Below are positions 32,364 to 41,041 of a stretch of 64,000 bases of DNA, piece by piece. The translations under genes and the position numbers were made by a program. The first letter of the stretch is position 1; every line of letters begins with the position of its first letter. The notes beneath the pieces were generated by a model. The model did no database searches, was not told the DNA's origin, and was given only the letters and a program-made list of their open reading frames with translations. The DNA comes from Nocardia sp. alder85J (lineage in GTDB: Bacteria > Actinomycetota > Actinomycetes > Mycobacteriales > Mycobacteriaceae), in the NCBI RefSeq assembly GCF_020176955.2, contig NZ_JAIUCZ020000003.1:62001-126000 (forward strand), written 5' to 3'.

Positions 32364-34480
32364 GTTCGACGACGGGTGTTCCGGACACGACCCAGTGGCC
32401 GACGCTGCTCAGCAGCGCCCAAGGCAATTCACTGCTGTTCGACTCCAGCTCCGCCCAGGCATGCATCACCGCCTGCCAGAACCTGCTCAGCTTCATCGAA
32501 TCCATGCTCGCCACCGTCAACACCCTCCAAACACCCTCCAAACCCCTCATCACCTACGCCTCCGACACCTACAACACCAGCAACTGGAACCCACCCACCA
32601 CCTACCCCAACAACGAAACCGTCGGCTCCGCCACCAGCTTCCGCAACCTGCTGAAAAGCAAATGGACCGAACTGGCCCAACGCCTGCGCCAGCACCAGAA
32701 AATCGTCACCGACATGGGCGACACCTTCGCCGCCGCCGCCAAAGCCTACGAAACCGCCAACCAGATCAACGTCGACAACTTCAACCTCATCGACCCCGCC
32801 AACACCACCCCCATCACCTTCGACATCAACAACCCCATCACCCCCAACGCCGACAACTGGCCCAGCGAAGCCGCCTCCGGCCCCACCGGCATGAACAACA
32901 ACTTCCACGCCGACCCCCACGCAGCCACCGTCGCCGGCGAAGCAGAACCCGGCAGCATGTTCAACCTCGCCCAGTTCTACTTCATGGCCCTGTCCATCCA
33001 GGACAACAACCCCACCCTCGCCCTCGAAGCCACCCAATGGAGCCAACTCGCCGCCAAATGGAACACCGCCACCGACGACTTCTACAACGCCACCTACAGC
33101 ACCCTCACCGACACCGCCACCTGGTCCGGCCAAGGCTCCACCGCCGCCCTCACCGCCGTCCAGAACTACTACCAATCCGCCCAAGACCTCGGCACCGACA
33201 TGAGATCCGTCTACACCGCCGAGGCCTACCTCACCGACCTCTTCGCCAACCTCTACAAAGCCCTCCCCCAAGACTGGTCCGACGTCTACTGGGGCTCCTG
33301 GGGCGGCTGCAACGACGACGACAACAACCTCTCCACCACCCAAGGCCACTGGAACACCATCTACGTCCCCGCCCTCCCCAAAATCGCCGCCTACATCCCC
33401 ATCCTCGCCGACCCCAACACAGACACCGCCGCCGGCGCCACCGGCACCTACGGCACCGGCAACCCCGGCAACAACGGATCAGGACCAGGATCAGGATCCG
33501 GAGACAACGGCAACGGCGGCAGCGGTAACGGCAACAGCGGCAACGGCAGCGGCAACAATGGCAACAGCGGCACCGGCGGCGGCAACAGCGGCACCGGCGG
33601 CGGAACCGGCGGACTCGGCTCCAGCGGTGATTCCGGCAGTGGTGGCGGCCAGAGCGGCGGCGGACAAGGCACACCCAGCGGCAGCGGTGGTGTCAGCGGC
33701 CTCGGCGCCAGCGGCGACAGCGGCAGTAGCGGCAGTGGGACCAGCGGCAGTGGACAGGGTTCCCCCACCGGTTCCGGCACCAGCGGACTCGGTTCCAGTG
33801 GCGACAGCGGCAGCGGCGGCAGTCAGGGCAGTCCCAGCGGGACCGGCGGCGGCACCAGTGGCGGCACCAGTGGCGGCACCAGCGGTGGTACCACCGGCGG
33901 CTCCGGCGCCAGCGGATCCGGTTCCGGCGCAAGCGGAATCGGCGCCAGCGGGATCGGCGGCTCCGGCGCCTCGGGCGCCAGCGGTGCGGCGGCGGATCTG
34001 CTCAGCCTGTTCGGCGACATCCTGCAGATGCTGTCCTCCTCGATGCCGGGCCTGGAACAGCTGGCACAGCAACTGCTGCAACAACTTCCGCCCGATCTGC
34101 AACAGCTCGGCCAGGCATTCCAGAGCGGCATGCTGAACTTCCAGCAGGCGATGAGCGCGGCCGCGACCGATGTCGGCAACGACGTGCAGAACCTGGGTGC
34201 CACCGTCGACCACGAAACTCATCGAGTGGCAAGGGATCTCGGTCTGGAGCCGCCGGACGGCACCGACCCGCCGGTCTTCGAGAGCCGGGCCGAGGCGGTC
34301 GGGCCGGACGGCCCCACCGGCCCGCAGAGCGATTTCTTCCCGCGGGCCTCGGCTTCGGTGGGCACGACGTCGCAGCCGGTGGTCCCGGACAATGTGGTGG
34401 CCGGCAACGAGGGCACCCCGGTCATCCCCGTCTCGGCTCCCGAGCAGCCGCGCCGACTGACCAAGCTGGAAGAGGACTGA
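32360..34480 (+). CDS. Large two-module T7SS substrate-like protein 2
   Basis: 706 residues; GTG at 32360 preferred over 32357 because GGGAG at 32349-32353 is better spaced and the equivalent start is used in copy 3. Residues 1 to about 380 are encoded by a tract shared, apparently base for base, with the gene at 35346. That part contains module 1 (RQHQKIVTDMGDTFAAAAKAY), module 2 with a W-S-G turn (TATWSGQGSTAALTAV) and a segment ending IPILADPNTD. Then come long Gly/Ser/Asn repeats (about 380-540) and a C-terminal helical region (LFGDILQMLSSSMPGLEQL), ending FFPRAS and RRLTKLEED. The following gene is EspG. Probably exported by the ESX system. Confidence 0.8.
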   Translation: MSSTTGVPDTTQWPTLLSSAQGNSLLFDSSSAQACITACQNLLSFIESMLATVNTLQTPSKPLITYASDTYNTSNWNPPTTYPNNETVGSATSFRNLLKSKWTELAQRLRQHQKIVTDMGDTFAAAAKAYETANQINVDNFNLIDPANTTPITFDINNPITPNADNWPSEAASGPTGMNNNFHADPHAATVAGEAEPGSMFNLAQFYFMALSIQDNNPTLALEATQWSQLAAKWNTATDDFYNATYSTLTDTATWSGQGSTAALTAVQNYYQSAQDLGTDMRSVYTAEAYLTDLFANLYKALPQDWSDVYWGSWGGCNDDDNNLSTTQGHWNTIYVPALPKIAAYIPILADPNTDTAAGATGTYGTGNPGNNGSGPGSGSGDNGNGGSGNGNSGNGSGNNGNSGTGGGNSGTGGGTGGLGSSGDSGSGGGQSGGGQGTPSGSGGVSGLGASGDSGSSGSGTSGSGQGSPTGSGTSGLGSSGDSGSGGSQGSPSGTGGGTSGGTSGGTSGGTTGGSGASGSGSGASGIGASGIGGSGASGASGAAADLLSLFGDILQMLSSSMPGLEQLAQQLLQQLPPDLQQLGQAFQSGMLNFQQAMSAAATDVGNDVQNLGATVDHETHRVARDLGLEPPDGTDPPVFESRAEAVGPDGPTGPQSDFFPRASASVGTTSQPVVPDNVVAGNEGTPVIPVSAPEQPRRLTKLEED
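32370..33501 (+). repeat. 1.13 kb direct repeat, copy A
   Basis: Matches 35353-36484 at a constant offset of 2983 bp. I found no mismatch by eye, and both the sense frame and the long antisense frame through it translate identically. It covers the start-proximal 380 codons of substrate 2. Wobble positions are markedly C-rich, with AAA and CAA used for Lys and Gln, unlike the flanking genes. Confidence 0.95.
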
Positions 34481-34481
34481 G

Positions 34482-35300
34482 ATGAGCGAGCAGACCTGGC
34501 ACCTGTCCGACCTCGAATTCCTGGTGCTGCGGGAGCGGGTGCTCCGCAGCGACCTGCCCTACCCGTTCACCTACGTGAATCCGAAGCTGACCACGTATCT
34601 GGAATTCGAGCGGCTGAAGTCGTCGGTGTGGCGATCGCTGCAATCGCGATGGGACCCGGATCTGGTCGACGTCCTCACCGAAGCCGCCAGACCCGAAGTG
34701 CGGGTACAGGTCCGGACCTGGCACAGCGCGGACATGGGCGACACCAGCCAGCGCTACTTCCTGATCGCCAACCGATGCGGCGAGCGGGCGATCCTGATCC
34801 AGGGCTACAGCGATCACACCGTGGACACCTTCGACCGCTACCGGATCGTCGAGGCGCCCGCCGAATCGCTGTCGGGGCTCGTGGTCGGTGCGCTGCCGGA
34901 GATGACCGCCGGATCCCAGTCCCGGGTCGATCTGGTCACCTATCATCAGGAGGAGACCGTCGACCACTGGAGCAATCGAGGGTTCTACGACAGCGGCGAC
35001 AACGACGTGGACCGGCGCAGCCAGAGCTGGCAACAGGCGGCACAGGGCCTGGTCGGCATCATCGAGATCCGGCAGGGCCGATCCCGATTCGGCCCGCGGA
35101 ACATGCGGTTGACGCGACTGTTCTGGGAGGACCATCCGGGCGACGGCCGGTACCTGATCGACCTGACCCCGCCGATGGCCGCGATCGGCATCGATGCCGC
35201 CGCCATGCGGAACCACATCGATCGGGCAATCGCCGACACGCTGCTCGTCGTCCAGGACGAATCCCGGGAACTGATGCGCGAGAGCGTCTTCGACAACTGA
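34482..35300 (+). CDS. espG: EspG-family ESX chaperone 2
   Basis: 272 residues; the ATG lies 2 bp after the substrate-2 stop. The N-terminus TWHLSDLEFLVLRERVLRSDLPYPFTYV is textbook EspG. Later segments AILIQGYSDHTVDTFDRYRIVEAPAESLSGLVVGALPE, GLVGIIEIRQGRSRFGPRNM and DGRYLIDLTP match EspG copy 1 in order. It sits between two substrates with identical N-terminal modules, so one EspG may serve both. Cytosolic. Confidence 0.85.
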   Translation: MSEQTWHLSDLEFLVLRERVLRSDLPYPFTYVNPKLTTYLEFERLKSSVWRSLQSRWDPDLVDVLTEAARPEVRVQVRTWHSADMGDTSQRYFLIANRCGERAILIQGYSDHTVDTFDRYRIVEAPAESLSGLVVGALPEMTAGSQSRVDLVTYHQEETVDHWSNRGFYDSGDNDVDRRSQSWQQAAQGLVGIIEIRQGRSRFGPRNMRLTRLFWEDHPGDGRYLIDLTPPMAAIGIDAAAMRNHIDRAIADTLLVVQDESRELMRESVFDN

Positions 35301-35345
35301 CGATCAGGGCACGATGGTGAGCAGGCCGAGACTCGGGAGTATGCG

Positions 35346-37514
35346 GTGAGTGCGACGGGTGTTCCGGACACGACCCAGTGGCCGACGCTGCTCAGCAGCG
35401 CCCAAGGCAATTCACTGCTGTTCGACTCCAGCTCCGCCCAGGCATGCATCACCGCCTGCCAGAACCTGCTCAGCTTCATCGAATCCATGCTCGCCACCGT
35501 CAACACCCTCCAAACACCCTCCAAACCCCTCATCACCTACGCCTCCGACACCTACAACACCAGCAACTGGAACCCACCCACCACCTACCCCAACAACGAA
35601 ACCGTCGGCTCCGCCACCAGCTTCCGCAACCTGCTGAAAAGCAAATGGACCGAACTGGCCCAACGCCTGCGCCAGCACCAGAAAATCGTCACCGACATGG
35701 GCGACACCTTCGCCGCCGCCGCCAAAGCCTACGAAACCGCCAACCAGATCAACGTCGACAACTTCAACCTCATCGACCCCGCCAACACCACCCCCATCAC
35801 CTTCGACATCAACAACCCCATCACCCCCAACGCCGACAACTGGCCCAGCGAAGCCGCCTCCGGCCCCACCGGCATGAACAACAACTTCCACGCCGACCCC
35901 CACGCAGCCACCGTCGCCGGCGAAGCAGAACCCGGCAGCATGTTCAACCTCGCCCAGTTCTACTTCATGGCCCTGTCCATCCAGGACAACAACCCCACCC
36001 TCGCCCTCGAAGCCACCCAATGGAGCCAACTCGCCGCCAAATGGAACACCGCCACCGACGACTTCTACAACGCCACCTACAGCACCCTCACCGACACCGC
36101 CACCTGGTCCGGCCAAGGCTCCACCGCCGCCCTCACCGCCGTCCAGAACTACTACCAATCCGCCCAAGACCTCGGCACCGACATGAGATCCGTCTACACC
36201 GCCGAGGCCTACCTCACCGACCTCTTCGCCAACCTCTACAAAGCCCTCCCCCAAGACTGGTCCGACGTCTACTGGGGCTCCTGGGGCGGCTGCAACGACG
36301 ACGACAACAACCTCTCCACCACCCAAGGCCACTGGAACACCATCTACGTCCCCGCCCTCCCCAAAATCGCCGCCTACATCCCCATCCTCGCCGACCCCAA
36401 CACAGACACCGCCGCCGGCGCCACCGGCACCTACGGCACCGGCAACCCCGGCAACAACGGATCAGGACCAGGATCAGGATCCGGCAGCGGATCGGGATCG
36501 GGCAACAGCGGCAACGGCGGTAACGGCAACACCGGCAGCGGCAACAGCGGTACCGGCGGCGGCGACACGGGCTCGGGCGGCGGCGACACCGGCAGCGGCG
36601 GCGGACAGAGCGGCGGCGGACAAGGCACACCCAGCGGAAAGGGCCTCAGCGCGGGCGATCTCGGCAATCTCGGCCTCGGTTCCAGCGGCACCGGAGGTGA
36701 TTCCGGCAGCGGCGGCGGACAGAGCGGCGGCAGTCAGGGCACACCCAGCGGAAAGGGCCTCAGCACAGGCGACCTGGGCAATCTGGGCCTCGGCGGGTCG
36801 GGCATGCCGGGCACCTCGACCGGTACCGGCACCCCGACGGGGACGGGCACCCCGTCCGGTGGCAGCGTCGGCGACCTCGGCACGGTGGCCGCCGCGGCCT
36901 CGGGCCCGATCAGTTCCCTGTTGCGGGGACTGCTGGGCGGCAGCGGCGCCAGCGGCGCGCTCACCTCACTGGCGGATCTGTTGGGCGCCACGGGCGTAAC
37001 CGGGCCGTTCGGCGCCACCGGGGCGTCCGGTCCGTTCGGTGTCTCCGGCCCGTTCGGAGCATCCGGCATCAGCGGCCCGTTCGGGTTCGACAGCGGCAGT
37101 GGCGCTTCCGGCGCACTGTCGGATCTGCTCGGCGGCGGTGGCGGGGGTGGCGGCGTCGGCAGCGCCGGTGGCGCCCTCGGTCCGGGCGCACTGGGCTCGG
37201 ATGCCCTCGGGGATTCCAAGCTGTTCCCGCGCGCCTCCACCACCAGCGGCAGCACGCCCGACCAGGCGGGTGATCCCGCCGGCACTCGCGCCGGAGCCGC
37301 TGCGGCAGCGCAGGATTCGTCGATGGCCCCGATGGGGATGGGCGGCATGCCGATGGGCGGCATGCCGATGGGCGGCATGGGCGGCATGGGGGCCGGCGGC
37401 CAGAACCAGCAGCAGAAGGATCGCAAGCGCGCCTCCTACCTGGACGGCAAGGAACATCTCGACGAGGGACTCGGCGACGATCCGTTGAGCGTGCGCTCGA
37501 TCATCGATCGATGA
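35346..37514 (+). CDS. Large two-module T7SS substrate-like protein 3
   Basis: 722 residues; GTG at 35346 with GGGAG 6-11 bp upstream. The first 380 residues are the same as substrate 2 except for one missing codon near the start. The tail differs: Gly/Ser repeats with a duplicated SGKGLS-GDLGNLGLG block, G-A-S/T-G-P-F-G repeats (about 535-590), and Met/Gly repeats GMGGMPMGGMPMGGMGG. The charged C-terminus contains DSKLFPRAS and DRKRASYLDGKEHLDEGLGDDPLS, ending SIIDR, which resembles the end of substrate 1. No EspG follows directly; a YbaB-like gene comes 50 bp later. Confidence 0.8.
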   Translation: MSATGVPDTTQWPTLLSSAQGNSLLFDSSSAQACITACQNLLSFIESMLATVNTLQTPSKPLITYASDTYNTSNWNPPTTYPNNETVGSATSFRNLLKSKWTELAQRLRQHQKIVTDMGDTFAAAAKAYETANQINVDNFNLIDPANTTPITFDINNPITPNADNWPSEAASGPTGMNNNFHADPHAATVAGEAEPGSMFNLAQFYFMALSIQDNNPTLALEATQWSQLAAKWNTATDDFYNATYSTLTDTATWSGQGSTAALTAVQNYYQSAQDLGTDMRSVYTAEAYLTDLFANLYKALPQDWSDVYWGSWGGCNDDDNNLSTTQGHWNTIYVPALPKIAAYIPILADPNTDTAAGATGTYGTGNPGNNGSGPGSGSGSGSGSGNSGNGGNGNTGSGNSGTGGGDTGSGGGDTGSGGGQSGGGQGTPSGKGLSAGDLGNLGLGSSGTGGDSGSGGGQSGGSQGTPSGKGLSTGDLGNLGLGGSGMPGTSTGTGTPTGTGTPSGGSVGDLGTVAAAASGPISSLLRGLLGGSGASGALTSLADLLGATGVTGPFGATGASGPFGVSGPFGASGISGPFGFDSGSGASGALSDLLGGGGGGGGVGSAGGALGPGALGSDALGDSKLFPRASTTSGSTPDQAGDPAGTRAGAAAAAQDSSMAPMGMGGMPMGGMPMGGMGGMGAGGQNQQQKDRKRASYLDGKEHLDEGLGDDPLSVRSIIDR
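35353..36484 (+). repeat. 1.13 kb direct repeat, copy B
   Basis: Partner of 32370-33501. Boundaries are sharp: the upstream difference begins at the first few codons, the downstream one inside the Gly/Ser linker. This is what gene conversion or a recent duplication confined to the conserved head would give. Confidence 0.95.
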
Positions 37515-37563
37515 GTGCTCCCGGCCGGATCGATGCTGGTGGCGGAAACGGAAGGACGCGTTG

Positions 37564-37866
37564 ATGATCGGTGAGCAGTGGGCGCGATTGGAGGCCGGCG
37601 CCCAGGCCCGGCTGGGCCGTATGCGGCAGCTCTCCGACGACCTGGCGGCCGTCCGAGTACGGCACACCGCTGCCGGCGGCGCGGTGACGATCACCGTGGA
37701 CGGCTCCGCGAAATTACTGGATCTCGAACTGTCGGAATACATTTCACAAATGTCGCCGACCGAGTTCGCACGGGTGGTGATCGACACCGCGGCCGCGGCC
37801 GCACAACTGGCGCTGGCCAGGCGCGCAGCCTTGATCGACGAATTCAACGATGAGATGAACATTTAA
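37564..37866 (+). CDS. YbaB/EbfC-fold protein 3
   Basis: 100 residues. ATG at 37564 (TTG at 37561 is an alternative) with GGAAGGA at about 37549-37555. The helix LGRMRQLSDDLAAVRV is followed by strands GGAVTITVDGSAKLLDLEL, then SPTEFARVVIDTAAAAAQLAL and a short tail. A standard YbaB fold without extension. Third clear YbaB-like gene of the locus, placed after substrate 3. The 3' end carries a small tandem duplication (37843-37882). Confidence 0.75.
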   Translation: MIGEQWARLEAGAQARLGRMRQLSDDLAAVRVRHTAAGGAVTITVDGSAKLLDLELSEYISQMSPTEFARVVIDTAAAAAQLALARRAALIDEFNDEMNI

Positions 37867-37882
37867 CGATGAGGTGAACATT
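37843..37882 (+). repeat. Short tandem duplication at a gene end
   Basis: About 20 bp reading aacgatgagatgaacatt is repeated as aacgatgaggtgaacatt straight after it. The first copy encodes the last residues of the YbaB-like protein (NDEMNI). The stop codon TAA at 37864-37866 lies at the junction. Confidence 0.8.
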
Positions 37883-37904
37883 CGGCGGAAAGTCCCGGCT
37901 CGGG

Positions 37905-37932
37905 TTGCCGAAACCCCTGGGCACGTTAACAT
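37905..37932 (+). promoter_or_regulatory. Possible sigma-A-type promoter for the EspC/PE/PPE/esx genes
   Basis: TTGCCG at 37905-37910, a 16-bp spacer, then TAACAT at 37927-37932 (fits TAnnnT). It lies in the 118-bp gap before the EspC-like gene, whose ribosome site AGGAGGAG is at 37972-37979. It is one of few gaps in this operon large enough for a promoter. Confidence 0.35.
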
Positions 37933-37984
37933 TACCGATGCGTCGCTTTTCTCTTTGCGTGGACAAGCTCTAGGAGGAGCCGTG

Positions 37985-38290
37985 GTGGACATCCTGAAGG
38001 TGGACCCCCAGGTATTCCGGCAGTACGGCGACATCGCCGAGGGCAGCGCGGGCGCCGTCGCGGCCGCGGGCGCGATCGATCAGGCGAGCACCGTCGCGGC
38101 CGCGGTACCGGTTTTCGGGCTGATCGGGCAGGAGTTCCTCGCGAGCTTCGCCTACGCCCAGAACAACCACGTCACCGCCGTGACCCAGCTGGCGAACGTG
38201 CTCGCCGGTCAGGCCGCCACCTCGCGCGCGGCCGCCGACACCTACGAGCGGGCCGAGCAGCACAGCACGGACGGCTTCTCCGCGCTGTGA
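37985..38290 (+). CDS. EspC-like T7SS protein (DUF2580 type)
   Basis: 101 residues. GTG at 37985 is preferred over 37982 from the spacing to GGAGG at 37973-37977. The layout fits the EspC/DUF2580 family: KVDPQVFRQYGDIAEG at the N-terminus, an Ala-rich first helix, VFGLIGQEFLASFAYAQNNH at the turn, and a second helix with ANVLAGQAATSRAAADTYERAE. No WXG turn. It would form a helical hairpin, alone or with a partner. Its stop overlaps the next start by 4 bp (GTGA at 38287-38290), so the following Ala-rich protein is the probable partner. Confidence 0.7.
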   Translation: MDILKVDPQVFRQYGDIAEGSAGAVAAAGAIDQASTVAAAVPVFGLIGQEFLASFAYAQNNHVTAVTQLANVLAGQAATSRAAADTYERAEQHSTDGFSAL

Positions 38291-39582
38291 CCGAGGCCGC
38301 CCGAACGCTGGCGGCACCACTGCATCCCACGGTTCTGGACGCACTGCAGAACACTCCGGCCGCGCCGTTGCTCGGCCAGCCGGTCCAGCAGGTACTGGCG
38401 ACCATGGGACTGCCCGAATTGCCGCAATTACCCACCTTGCCACCGCTTCCGACGCTGCCGCCGTTACCTCCGTTGGATCCGGGCACGCTGGTCAAGCCGA
38501 TCACCGATCTGTTCAGCGGATTCGGTTCCGGCCAGCTCGGCGCCAACGGCGCCCTCAATCCACAGGCGTTGCTGCAGAACGTCGTTCAGACGCTGAGCAC
38601 CGTGATGCAGTGGGCCCAGCAGGGTTTGTCGCTGTTGCAGTCGATGGAGGGCTCCGGCACCCAGGCGGCCACCTCGGCCGGGGTGGCCACCCAGGCCAGC
38701 TCCACCGCGGTGTCCACCCAGGCCGCGAACATCCATTCGGTACTCGGCGCCGCCTCGTTGACGGTGGCCAACGGCGCCGCCGAAATGGCCGGGGTGACAG
38801 CCCGATTCCTCGCCACCACGGCCGCGCTGGGCCCCACCCTTATCACACCGGCGGGTCAGGCGGCACTGCTGGCCGCGGCGATGGAGTCCGGGACCGAGGC
38901 GAGCGCGATCACCGCGAAGACCAAGGCGAGCCTCGCCGGGCATTCGGCGACGATGTCGCAGGCCGGCAGTTCGGTGACGGTCAACGGCTCGTCCGCGAGC
39001 AGCTCGCAATCCGCTCTGCAACAGCTGTTGTCGGAGGTACAGCAGGTACAGCAGCTCGTCCAGCCGCTGGTGTCGGCCGCCCAGCAGGTCGGTGCGACGG
39101 TGACCAAGGCGACCACCGCGGCGCCCGCCGCGGGCGCGGTGTCCGGCACGCAGGCCACCACCGGTGGCGCCCTCGGCGCCGCCGCGTCCGGCTCGCTCGC
39201 CGGGTCGGCCGCGGCCGCGATGGCGGCGGCCGGGCTGGGCCGCGTCGGCGGCGGGCTCGGCGCTGCGGCGCCGGCGCCGCTGAACGCGTGGGAGCAGGAG
39301 GACGCCGTGGTGGAGACCGCGGCCACCACGCCCGTCAGCAGCTCCGGGCTCAACACGGGCGAAACGGTGACCGAGGAGGCGATGCCGCCGTTCATGCCCG
39401 GCGGCGGCGCGGCGATGGCGGCCGCGCGCGCGGGCGGCGCCACCACCAGCGGCACCCCCGAGGCACTCGTGAACGCCGCGCACGGTGACGAACTGGTCGG
39501 CGAGGACGCCGACTCGGCCGCTCCCGTGATCGGCGCGGTCGGCAACCCTGCCGGCAATTCCACCGATCCCTTCAGCTTGTGA
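38287..39582 (+). CDS. Ala/Pro-rich EspB/PPE-like T7SS protein
   Basis: 431 residues, coupled to the EspC-like gene. Residues 1-75 include a striking Pro/Leu repeat (LPELPQLPTLPPLPTLPPLPPL). Residues about 95-280 are Ala/Ser/Thr/Gln-rich and helical (VVQTLSTVMQWAQQGLSLLQSM, then LLSEVQQVQQLVQPLVSAAQQV). The remainder is Ala/Gly-rich with an acidic end. No Sec signal, no WXG turn, no membrane helix of usual length. Composition and coupling to an EspC-like gene suggest a secreted substrate comparable in context to EspB, though no sequence signature of EspB is seen. Confidence 0.6.
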   Translation: MTEAARTLAAPLHPTVLDALQNTPAAPLLGQPVQQVLATMGLPELPQLPTLPPLPTLPPLPPLDPGTLVKPITDLFSGFGSGQLGANGALNPQALLQNVVQTLSTVMQWAQQGLSLLQSMEGSGTQAATSAGVATQASSTAVSTQAANIHSVLGAASLTVANGAAEMAGVTARFLATTAALGPTLITPAGQAALLAAAMESGTEASAITAKTKASLAGHSATMSQAGSSVTVNGSSASSSQSALQQLLSEVQQVQQLVQPLVSAAQQVGATVTKATTAAPAAGAVSGTQATTGGALGAAASGSLAGSAAAAMAAAGLGRVGGGLGAAAPAPLNAWEQEDAVVETAATTPVSSSGLNTGETVTEEAMPPFMPGGGAAMAAARAGGATTSGTPEALVNAAHGDELVGEDADSAAPVIGAVGNPAGNSTDPFSL

Positions 39583-39644
39583 ACACAACGCCGTGACGAA
39601 CCGATAGACCCGATAGCGAACCACCTTCTCGGCAAGGAGATTCC

Positions 39645-39950
39645 ATGAGCAAGATCGCCTTCGACCACGAACTGGCCCGGCAGGCCGCCGGACGCCTGGA
39701 CAGCCTCGCCGATCAGCTGGAGTCCGGGATGACCGGCGCCGGTGGGTCGCTGAACCCGGCGGCGGCGGCCCTCGACGCGGTGTCCGCCACCACCGGCGAC
39801 ACCCTCGACTCGGTCGGCTCCTCGTTCCGGGATTCCTACCTCACCGGCGTGACCGAACTCCGCAAGATCGCCGCCAACATGCGGGCGCACTCGGATTCGT
39901 TCGGCGACACCGATACCGACGCCGTCGACAGCTTCCGCGGCCTGCTCTGA
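39645..39950 (+). CDS. PE-like small helical protein
   Basis: 101 residues; ATG at 39645 preceded by AAGGAG at 39633-39638. Two predicted helices (HELARQAAGRLDSLADQLES and DSVGSSFRDSYLTGVTELRKIAANM) are joined by an Ala/Ser/Thr-rich middle. There is no Pro-Glu at the usual PE position, so the call rests on size, helical-hairpin layout and position 32 bp before a PPE gene with an EspG after it. It would dimerise with the PPE protein and be exported as a pair. Confidence 0.6.
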   Translation: MSKIAFDHELARQAAGRLDSLADQLESGMTGAGGSLNPAAAALDAVSATTGDTLDSVGSSFRDSYLTGVTELRKIAANMRAHSDSFGDTDTDAVDSFRGLL

Positions 39951-39982
39951 CCGTCACCGGGTGAGACCGAGAGGACCGAGAG

Positions 39983-41041
39983 ATGGTTGACCCGCCGCAG
40001 ACCGGGTTCACCGGCACGGTGTGGGAGGCCGTCCCGCCCGAACAGCTGGCCCAGGACCTGACCACCGGCCCCGGGGCGGCCCCGCTGGCCGAGGCCGGAC
40101 TGGCCTACGCCGCCCTGGCGGCCGGTCTGGGCGAGGCCGCCACGGAGTACCGCGCCATCCTCTCGGTGATGGGTGATGCCTGGGCGTCCTCGGGCAACGA
40201 GGACGGCCTCAATCAGCTTGCCGCCCTGTCGGACTGGCTGGACAAGACCTCCGCGGCCGCCCAGTCCAACGCCGCGATCGCGGCCCGGCAGGCGGCCGCG
40301 TACGAGGTCGCCCGGAACACGTTGCCGCACATCGTGGAGATTACCCAGGCCGTGCAGGCAGCTGAGGATCTGGTGCGCGGCAGCCTGCTCGGCGCACCCC
40401 TGGCCGGGCTGCTGGACGCCGCCGAGGAACAACTCGACGGCATCCGGCAGCAGGCCGCCCGCGTGATGCAGGCCTACGAGGAGGCCAGCGAACATCTGGC
40501 CCGGCCGTGGCAGCAGGAACACGCCCCCGAGGTGTCCGACGGCGCGGCCTTCCTCGCCGAACAGCCTGGGGGCGGCAACGGCGGTGGCGACGGCCCCGGA
40601 CCCGGCGGCGGCAACGCCCCGATGGACGGGGTCGCGGGCCCGGAACAACTCCAGCACCAGATCCAGCTGCCGGATCTGTCGCAGCTCGACCTGTCCTCAC
40701 TGCAACCACCCGCGCCGACGGTGCCGGTCGGTACCGAGTCGCTGGTGATGGCGCCGCTGGCGCCGGCGCCGGGCACGCTGCCGGTGACACCCGCGGGCGT
40801 CACCGGGCTGACGGTGGGCCCGCAGCCGATGACCGCCGCGCCGCCGGTCATGGCGCCGGCCGCGGCGCCGATCGCCGCACCGCCGGACGCGATGGTGCCC
40901 CGGGCCGACTCCGCCGACCCCGAGGACGCCGCCGAGATGATCCGGGTCAATGCCGGATTCGCCACGGCCCCCGCGGTTCTCGGTGGCACCGGCACACCGC
41001 ATTCCGGCGGTGCCACGATGCCGTCCGGCGGGGAGGGCTGA
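39983..41041 (+). CDS. PPE-family protein
   Basis: 352 residues; ATG at 39983 with GAGAGG just upstream. The Pro-Pro-Glu motif is at residues 18-20 (WEAVPPEQL), followed by TGPGAAPLAEAGLAYAALAAGLGEAATEYRAIL, the conserved first helices of PPE proteins. The helical domain runs to about residue 185. The remaining 165 residues are Pro/Ala/Gly-rich with LDLSSLQPPAPTVPVG, probably exposed after export. The stop overlaps the EspG start by 1 bp. PE-PPE-EspG is the classic export module of mycobacterial ESX systems. Shorter than most mycobacterial PPE proteins. Confidence 0.85.
   Translation: MVDPPQTGFTGTVWEAVPPEQLAQDLTTGPGAAPLAEAGLAYAALAAGLGEAATEYRAILSVMGDAWASSGNEDGLNQLAALSDWLDKTSAAAQSNAAIAARQAAAYEVARNTLPHIVEITQAVQAAEDLVRGSLLGAPLAGLLDAAEEQLDGIRQQAARVMQAYEEASEHLARPWQQEHAPEVSDGAAFLAEQPGGGNGGGDGPGPGGGNAPMDGVAGPEQLQHQIQLPDLSQLDLSSLQPPAPTVPVGTESLVMAPLAPAPGTLPVTPAGVTGLTVGPQPMTAAPPVMAPAAAPIAAPPDAMVPRADSADPEDAAEMIRVNAGFATAPAVLGGTGTPHSGGATMPSGGEG

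Noticed and set aside
32429..33349. 306-codon antisense frame, repeated at 35412-36332
   Set aside because: Val/Gly-only composition and identity between copies are explained by the C-rich duplicated sense strand, not by a conserved second gene.
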